Origin: Saccoglossus kowalevskii
Lineage: Eukaryota > Hemichordata > Enteropneusta > Harrimaniidae
Direction: 5' to 3'
DNA length: 12,773 bases
Assembly: GCF_000003605.2 (NCBI RefSeq)
Contig: NW_003156240.1
Span: 104,394-117,166 of the forward strand
Of this stretch, positions 7,582 through 12,773 are shown piece after piece. The notes under the pieces were generated by a model. The model worked only from the letters and a program-made list of their open reading frames with translations. It ran no database searches and was not told the origin of the DNA. Position 1 is the first letter of the stretch, and each line of letters opens with the position of its first letter. The translations under genes were made by a program, and so were the position numbers.

Positions 7582-8010
7582 CTTTTCACAAAATCAAACT
7601 ACTTAATTGTTTCCATATGTATTTCAATGATGTTGATCGATGCCCTGCAGCCAATGAAGTAGAATGTCAATGTATTCCAAAAATTAACAAATGAACTTTA
7701 GAAAATACGAAAATATGTCCAACATGTTTGGACTGACAAGGAATGATAATGAATTTAATATGCAGATTATGCATTTACTAAACCACAGTAAAAATATCAC
7801 TGATATTTATGTCAGCTCAGTCCTTCATAGTTTTTTTGATTATCGAAAGATTATAATCTTAGTAAAGATAAAATAAGAATTGTAATCTTATCAAGCTCAG
7901 TTCTGCTAGGTTCCATATAAATAAACCACACATCTGATAGCATTTAAATATCCTCGCTGTAAATTCATCGGTAACATGACAACCTGCTATAATGTAATTC
8001 TTTGGCCCTG
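7582..8010. other. Non-coding stretch
   Basis: No recognisable coding, RNA or repeat signal. The open frame at 7691-7876 is AT-rich and featureless. Confidence 0.5.
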
Positions 8011-8016
8011 CAGGTA

Positions 8017-8100
8017 TTTTTTTTTTTTTTTTTACAAGCTGGGATCAAACCCTGGCAGTTGTATAAATAAAAAAGCAGGATGTCTAAGAAAAGACCTTAG
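8017..8100 (-). mobile_element. Probable tRNA-derived SINE (minus strand), 3' part
   Basis: On the minus strand, GGTTTGATCC at 8051-8042 fits the RNA polymerase III B box (GGTTCGANNCC), with the CpG of TTCGA decayed to TTTGA. About 35-45 bases upstream, GTC..TTAGAC (8096-8082) can form a D-arm-like stem where an A box belongs. Downstream the minus strand ends in A17 (T17 on the plus strand, 8017-8033). B box, A-box-like arm and A tail together are the SINE plan. The 5' limit is unclear and I could not find a convincing target-site duplication. It could alternatively be a decayed tRNA retropseudogene. Confidence 0.45.
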
Positions 8101-9068
8101 GGTAACTCCATAATATGTGACTTTTAGATTCATGATGAACTAAATCCAGGATTGTAAAATGGCGACTTCTGTGCAATTTTTTCTCTAAACACAGTTTTGA
8201 ACTATGAATTATTTAATCCCCTGATGATGCTGCTGTTATTTTTTCCTTACTTTTCTCTATCAAGTGTTTTTTAAAATATTTCTTTTGCTGTGGTTTTCCC
8301 CTGTCATTTCTTTTTCTGTGCATTAATTTATTTAGTGGATCAATCTCACCCCCCTGTTTTTTATCAGCCATCCCTCAAATCATACTTTTTTTTTCTTTTT
8401 GATATTTTGTGCATCAATCAGCATCATCCCTATAATGTATTTCTGCATGGTAAATGTGCATTTCTGTTTCTGTTTCACCCACAATGCAACACTGCTAGAA
8501 TGCAATAACAATTCATAATGTAAATTATCTTACTTTTCAATCTGTTCATTGCTGCAAATTGGTAGCAGTTTCTCAGTGGGATACCATATTTGGAGCTTCA
8601 CATGTAATATTAGGTATCATATAATCACTATCTCAGTGTTATTACATCTTCAATACTCTTAAATGAAAATCCAAATGAGGACAATTACTGAAATGCACAT
8701 TCCATATGAAAACATATCAGACATCATTGATGAAAAGAATATAAGACATTTTCTTTGTTTGCTGTGACTCGAAAATAAATTGTAAGAAATCACAAAACAT
8801 CAGTATAAATTCACTGTTGTATATGGATGTAATTGGAGTTTTTGCGGTAAATTTGATTTCCTGTGATTGAGTAGAACAAGGATCAAGTATTACATGATTT
8901 GAATTAAGGATCGACGTTTATCTATTACATTACGTACTTCTTAAATTATCATTCAATTTGGTTTTATTCATAATTCCAAATAAAAAATATGAGAGACCTT
9001 GAAAAAAAAACCTATACAATAATCTCATCAAAACCCCCTCAGCTATTCGTTCTCTTTGCTTTCCGATT
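8101..9068. other. AT-rich non-coding stretch
   Basis: A pyrimidine-rich segment around 8170-8480 gives a spurious plus-strand frame at 8290-8508. No repeat, RNA or coding signal is supported. Confidence 0.5.
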
Positions 9069-9081
9069 GGGTCAAAGTTCA
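9069..9081 (+). promoter_or_regulatory. DR1/HNF4-like site
   Basis: GGGTCA, A, AGTTCA: a DR1 with two deviations from AGGTCA, both commonly tolerated by HNF4-type receptors. ATTGG (inverted CCAAT) sits directly on its left edge at 9066-9070. Motif match only. Confidence 0.25.
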
Positions 9082-9918
9082 GCATAGGCTAGTTAACAAA
9101 GGAATCATTGCGGTACATTGATGAGTTCTATTTCTGAGCACTTACAGAGTGCATCCTAGGGGATGTGATTGGATCTATTGTGACATTCCTATATTTAGCT
9201 CTGGCTAGATATTTCCGTTTATTTTTTTTCATTCTATCATGTTTACTGGCGTGATCATCTCTTAGCCTTTGTTCACATGAGATTATAGATGAAACAATTT
9301 GTATGTTACATTTCTTTCAAATCAGTTTACCATTCTGTAACTATTCAAAAAATGGCACAATATTCACTCCTTGTACATGAAGGTTATTGAATGTGCTAAA
9401 TTAAAACCAAATGAAAATACAAAGTTTTTTAGCTTAAATAACAAAACATTGCTTATATAATATATTTTCCCATTTACAAGTGAAGAATCTTTTCAATAAT
9501 TTGGGATGTTCATTTTTAATGGCTATATTATCACAAGAGATTGCAATTGTAATCTGATAATTAGCCTTTTCTAGGTCAAAGATTGTCTTTTCATTAAATG
9601 AAGTCATTGAACTTATTATAATGCCTTTCTGTGTCAAAGGTCAACCATTAACAGATATATTGAGAACACCTTGTTTGTATCAATAATGTGCCCTGCTAGG
9701 CAATTAGTGACTTTGTTGTGTTGTACTCTTTCATTGCTATCTGTAGTTTGACCATCAAAAACATATTATTCGTGAGTCATATACATGTATGTTTATCCCA
9801 GCTGTCAAATCTATATGTTTGAGCTTATACTGCTATTGGATTCTATATTGAGCGGACCCATGCTATTACAAGAATTCATATTTAGCTCCTGTGTGTGGTG
9901 TGTCTGTTTGTGTGCCTG
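9082..9918. other. Non-coding stretch with two further DR1-like words
   Basis: GTGTCA-A-AGGTCA at 9631-9643 is a DR1 with one degenerate half. AGGTCAAAG at 9573-9581 has only one good half. The minus-strand frame at 9434-9637 includes FDLEKA, which resembles reverse-transcriptase motif A of some LINEs, but nothing around it supports that reading. Confidence 0.4.
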
Positions 9919-10090
9919 TGTAAGCTAAATCTCAAACTTTTGACAGTTTTGAGGGCCTTGTGCATATTAAGTATCTCATTTCAGCCTATGTAAGCCATAT
10001 CTCCAAAACTCTCTAGTAAATAGGCACCTTGGGGTAATACCAATACATATTAATTAGCCAATTTGTAAGCTAAATTTCATAAACTTCACA
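9919..10090 (+). repeat. Diverged tandem repeat, ~70-75 bp period, 3 copies
   Basis: TGTAAGC starts at 9919, 9989 and 10064, each followed by a variant of (TA)AATCTCAAAACT; the second and third copies are preceded by CATATTAA with similar spacing. A lone relative, TGTAAGCAATATCTCCC, lies at 11172-11188. This is probably part of an old interspersed repeat family; no coding content. Confidence 0.45.
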
Positions 10091-10949
10091 ACGGATTTTG
10101 ACCAAATTTGCTATAAATTGATGCTGAACATTTGCTGGCTGATCCTAACCATTCAGTGACTGTTTTTTCATGTCCTAGATATTCTTTATGAAACAACAAT
10201 GATGGCATATATTCTGTGTTCACACAGGACCTTTGCATAGTTATTATTACAATTTGATTACTGTAAAGTGACTAATTTTCATGCACTAAAAGTTGATGAG
10301 AACTATGTCATTGACAATGACTTGTTATTCAGTAAGATACTTCTTACATTGTAATGTGAATAAATGTCATATTCAAGGTCAAAGCAGCCAAGAATATTTG
10401 CCATTTACCACGTACATATACTCATCTACTGAACAAACTTTATTTGAATACTCATTGAGTAAATAAATTATATGTGACACTGACTTTAAACGTGTATCTC
10501 TAAAACTAGATCATATGCATATAATCAGTACTTATTAAAATTTAACAAAACTAATTAATTATTTTGAAGTCTGTTACAATATATATAATATATGCTAATT
10601 ATAACTTTTAGTTAATTTAGGATTTTATCTCGCTCTATAATTATTAATTAAGTAAAATTTTGCACTACTGGGCAATGGCATGTTACTGCACATAAACACA
10701 ATGCATTATGGGAGAGAACCTTCCAGTGTATACAATGGAAAATTATCTAGAAACTGACTAAATGTTTTGAAATACCAAGTCAGATAATTGTGTCGCAGTG
10801 ACATTTATTAAATGTTATCTTTGTATCATAATTATAACAAGTTAATAATTGTCACTTGACTTTTCAGTGACAGTTTTTATCTCTTAGATATTATTGTCAT
10901 GTGTAATATGACATGTGACATATGAACATCTTGGTTGTATTTATTTCAG
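10091..10949. other. AT-rich non-coding stretch with a weak internal repeat
   Basis: TTCAGTGACTGTTTTTTCAT with TAGATATT nearby (10153-10187) recurs diverged at 10864-10892, again as a TTCAGTGAC word followed by TTAGATATT. TGTCAT and ATGACA form a 6-bp stem at 10895-10913. A TCAAGGTCA half-site lies at 10373-10381. No coding signal. Confidence 0.4.
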
Positions 10950-11125
10950 GGGGAGTGTCTCAATGTGAAAAGATTAAGACATTGAAAAACACAATAGGTT
11001 ATTGTTTTCTCTGTGTCATCTAAGATCACTCTCACATGACTATTGTTAGTTTTGTAAATATCAGTTTTGTAATTTATGTTGTCTGATTACAAGCCATACA
11101 ATAAAGCTTCTGTGAGACTCACTGT
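10950..11125 (+). other. Possible terminal exon / 3' UTR (speculative)
   Basis: A pyrimidine-rich TATTTATTTCAG ends at 10949. The following sequence is open for 23 codons in one frame before TAA and for 11 in another before TGA. AATAAA occurs at 11100-11105, with GT-rich sequence shortly after (TCTGTGAGACTCACTGTG). That is the form of a final exon, but each signal is common in AT-rich DNA and neither peptide is recognisable. Confidence 0.12.
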
Positions 11126-11229
11126 GCAATAATTATTGTAGAATTTATAGGTATAGAATTACATATATCATTTGTAAGCAATATCTCCCATGACTAAATT
11201 ATCAGAGAATATCGTCTTGATGGCCAGGC

Positions 11230-11545
11230 AGGTTTAGGTTAATCAGTTTGGGACCAGGATTAGGTATATCAGTTGGTGACCAGGATTAGATAAATAAGTT
11301 GATAATCAGGATTAGGTAAATCAGTGGATTATCTGGATTAGGTAAATCATTTTATGACCAGGATTAGGTAAATCAGTGGATTATCAGGATTAGAAAAATC
11401 AGTTGGTGACCAGGATTAGATAAATAAGTTTATGACCAGGATTAGATAAATAAGTTGTTGATAAGGATTAGGTAAAATTAGTTGATGACCAAGATTATGT
11501 AAATCATTTGATGACAGGATTAGGTAAATCAGTTATCAGATTAGT
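11230..11545 (+). repeat. 26-bp minisatellite A, 12 units plus a partial
   Basis: Units start at 11230, 11256, 11282, 11308, 11334, 11360, 11386, 11412, 11438, 11464, 11491 and 11516. The spacing is exactly 26 bases for the first nine steps, then 27 and 25; the last unit is shortened to 22. Most units begin AGGATTAGGTAAATCAGT or a close variant and end in GATGACC, GGTGACC or GATTATC. Units differ at several positions, so this array is older than array B. GGATTA, the core recognised by Otx/Bicoid/Pitx-class K50 homeodomains, is kept in 10 of the 12. The period is not a multiple of three and no frame runs through it. Confidence 0.95.
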
Positions 11546-12137
11546 TTTTAGATTAAAGGCTTATATTGTTGAACCTTGTTTTATATTTTTAATGTCTGAC
11601 TGAAGGACCACAAGTTATGCAGTAGCATGCTTCTCTGTTCCAATCAGTCACATGTCACCATTGATCCACTGAATAGAATTCAGTTATGTTGCTAGGAGTA
11701 AATTCGTTAAAACATTTCTGGTAATTGAATTGTGCACTTGAATGAAGAGCTAGATGCAGCTGTTAAGTCCCATGAAATATTACATTAAAATACTTCAACT
11801 TGTTCACTTGGCATCAGATGCTGCCACATCAGAGTAATACAGTTGTTTTTGAAAAAAAATACCTCTGCATGAATGTAAACAATGTGTGGTTTAACTTAAT
11901 TTGTGATACAAGCTTGGAATGAATGTATTTCTCCTGGGATAATTCCTGTAGAAAATATTCAACATAAAATTAACTCTATTGAGATCATGAAACTTTGCAA
12001 TGCTTTGCCAGATGTGTCTTCACCACTTGAATATGTAGTCACAATCCACCCTGCTTCATTGATAATTGTTGAAACATGATCAATAATGTTTTAACCACCA
12101 AAAATGACAGATAGACTGTGATAGATTGTGAACAGGA
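11546..12137. other. Spacer between the two 26-bp arrays
   Basis: No coding signal, no RNA gene, and no copies of either 26-bp unit that I can see. A degenerate lead-in to the next array begins around 12110. Confidence 0.5.
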
Positions 12138-12163
12138 TGTTGATTGTGGTCAGTTGATAGCCA

Positions 12164-12773
12164 GATCACAGTTAACAAATTAATGGTCAGATCACAGTCA
12201 GCAATGTGATGTTCTGATCACAGTTAACAAATTGATGGTCAGATCACAGTTAACAAATTGATGGTCAGATCACAGTTAAATTGATGGTCAGATCAAGTCA
12301 GCAATGTGATGTTCTGATCACAGTTAACAAATTGATGGTCAGATCACAGTCAGCAATGTGATGTTCTGATCACAGTTAACAAATTAATGGTCAGATCACA
12401 GTTAACAAATTAATGGTCAGATCACAGTTAACAAATTAATGGTCAGATCACAGTCAGCAATGTGATGGTCAGATCACAGTTAACAAATTGATGGTCAGAT
12501 CACAGTCAACACATTGATGGTCAGATCACAGTCAGTAATGTGATGGTCAGATCACAGTCAGCAATGTGATGGTCAGATCACAGTTAACAAAGTGATGGTC
12601 ATATCACAGTCAGCAAAGTGATTGTCTGATCACAGTCAGCAATGTGATGGTCAGCTCACAGTCAGCAATGTGATGGTCAGATCACAGTCAGCAATGTGAT
12701 GGTCAGATCACAGTTAACAAATTGATGGTCAGATCACAGTCAGCAATGTGATGGTCAGATCACAGTCAGCAAT
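12164..12773 (+). repeat. 26-bp minisatellite B, 24 units started, runs off the window
   Basis: Units start with GATCA at 12164 and then every 26 bases, except that the unit at 12268 is 23 bp and that at 12291 is 25 bp. The last begins at 12758 and is cut by the window edge. Degenerate copies precede it from about 12112. Two unit types alternate irregularly: type A carries CAGTTAACAAATTGATGG or TTAATGG, type B carries CAGTCAGCAATGTGATGG. Type B units at 12190, 12291 and 12342 end in GTTCT instead of GGTCA, and this variant is confined to the left half. Units at 12498, 12576 and 12602 look like A/B recombinants. In type B, TGTGAT and ATCACA flank a 6-base loop across the unit boundary, giving a 6-bp hairpin stem per unit. 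Confidence 0.97.

Noticed and set aside
7392-7694. 100-codon plus-strand open frame as a gene
   Set aside because: No domain, no conserved motif, low-complexity AT-driven composition, and an overlapping minus-strand frame of similar length.
8290-8508. Phenylalanine-rich frame as a small membrane protein
   Set aside because: It comes from a pyrimidine-rich stretch and shows no start or promoter context.
9434-9637. Minus-strand frame with FDLEKA as a second reverse-transcriptase fragment
   Set aside because: Only six residues resemble motif A; the catalytic Asp and Trp context that should follow is absent and no other family block lies nearby.
11230-11545. TTAGG words suggesting interstitial telomere repeats
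   Set aside because: TTAGG occurs once per 26-bp unit, not in tandem 5- or 6-base repeats.
12190-12773. TGTGA...TCACA words in array B resemble a bacterial CRP site
   Set aside because: The half-sites are 8 bases apart, not the 6 required for CRP, the motif recurs only because the unit repeats, and the context is eukaryotic.
11230-12773. 26-bp direct repeats as a CRISPR array
   Set aside because: Units are contiguous with no unique spacers, variable between copies, and there are no cas genes; these are minisatellites.

Overview
The window looks like AT-rich, non-coding nuclear DNA from an animal, most likely an invertebrate. The reasons are the lack of any long intact reading frame, the relic of a non-LTR retrotransposon, a probable tRNA-derived SINE, a (TG)n microsatellite, four minisatellite arrays, and animal-type promoter and splice motifs. 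A marine invertebrate such as a mollusc is my guess, based on how familiar the retroelement protein family looks; the sequence does not prove it. No complete protein-coding gene, rRNA, tRNA, CRISPR array or bacterial-type operon can be supported. The short open frames (60-100 codons) are chance frames, apart from those that are pieces of the retroelement relic and one that overlaps a possible mini-exon.

Layout. 1-540 is the most regulatory-looking stretch: an E2F-type site, an inverted CCAAT, a perfect CRE, a perfect octamer and a TATA-like box in order, then a second CRE-like plus octamer pair about 95 bp on. 1043-1123 is a two-copy 44-bp duplication. About 1580-2560 (minus strand) is a decayed reverse-transcriptase ORF with recognisable family motifs, frameshifts, stops and internal deletions. 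2804-3034 holds an interspersed repeat framed by ~55-60-bp direct repeats; its core recurs at 5911-6158, split by about 134 bp of extra DNA. 3511-3652 is a 35-bp minisatellite and 4385-4790 an 83-bp one. Between them, 4174-4215 on the minus strand has the form of a 42-nt mini-exon with good splice signals. 5274-5290 and 5687-5714 are inverted repeats. 6579-6591 is a perfect DR1 nuclear-receptor site, with related sites further on. 6808-6857 is the TG microsatellite. 7433-7581 is a CpG-richer patch ending in a perfect 20-bp palindrome. 8017-8100 is a probable minus-strand SINE end with a B box and A17 tail. 9919-10090 carries a diverged ~70-75-bp repeat.

The right end is dominated by two minisatellites that both have a 26-bp period. 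One runs 11230-11545 (12 units, GGATTA core). The other runs 12164 to the window end (24 units started, two interleaved unit types) and continues past the edge. They share a short core and may be related.

I see no gene set working together here and no clear new system. The best leads are the 5' promoter-like block, the mini-exon, the paired 26-bp arrays and the split interspersed repeat.
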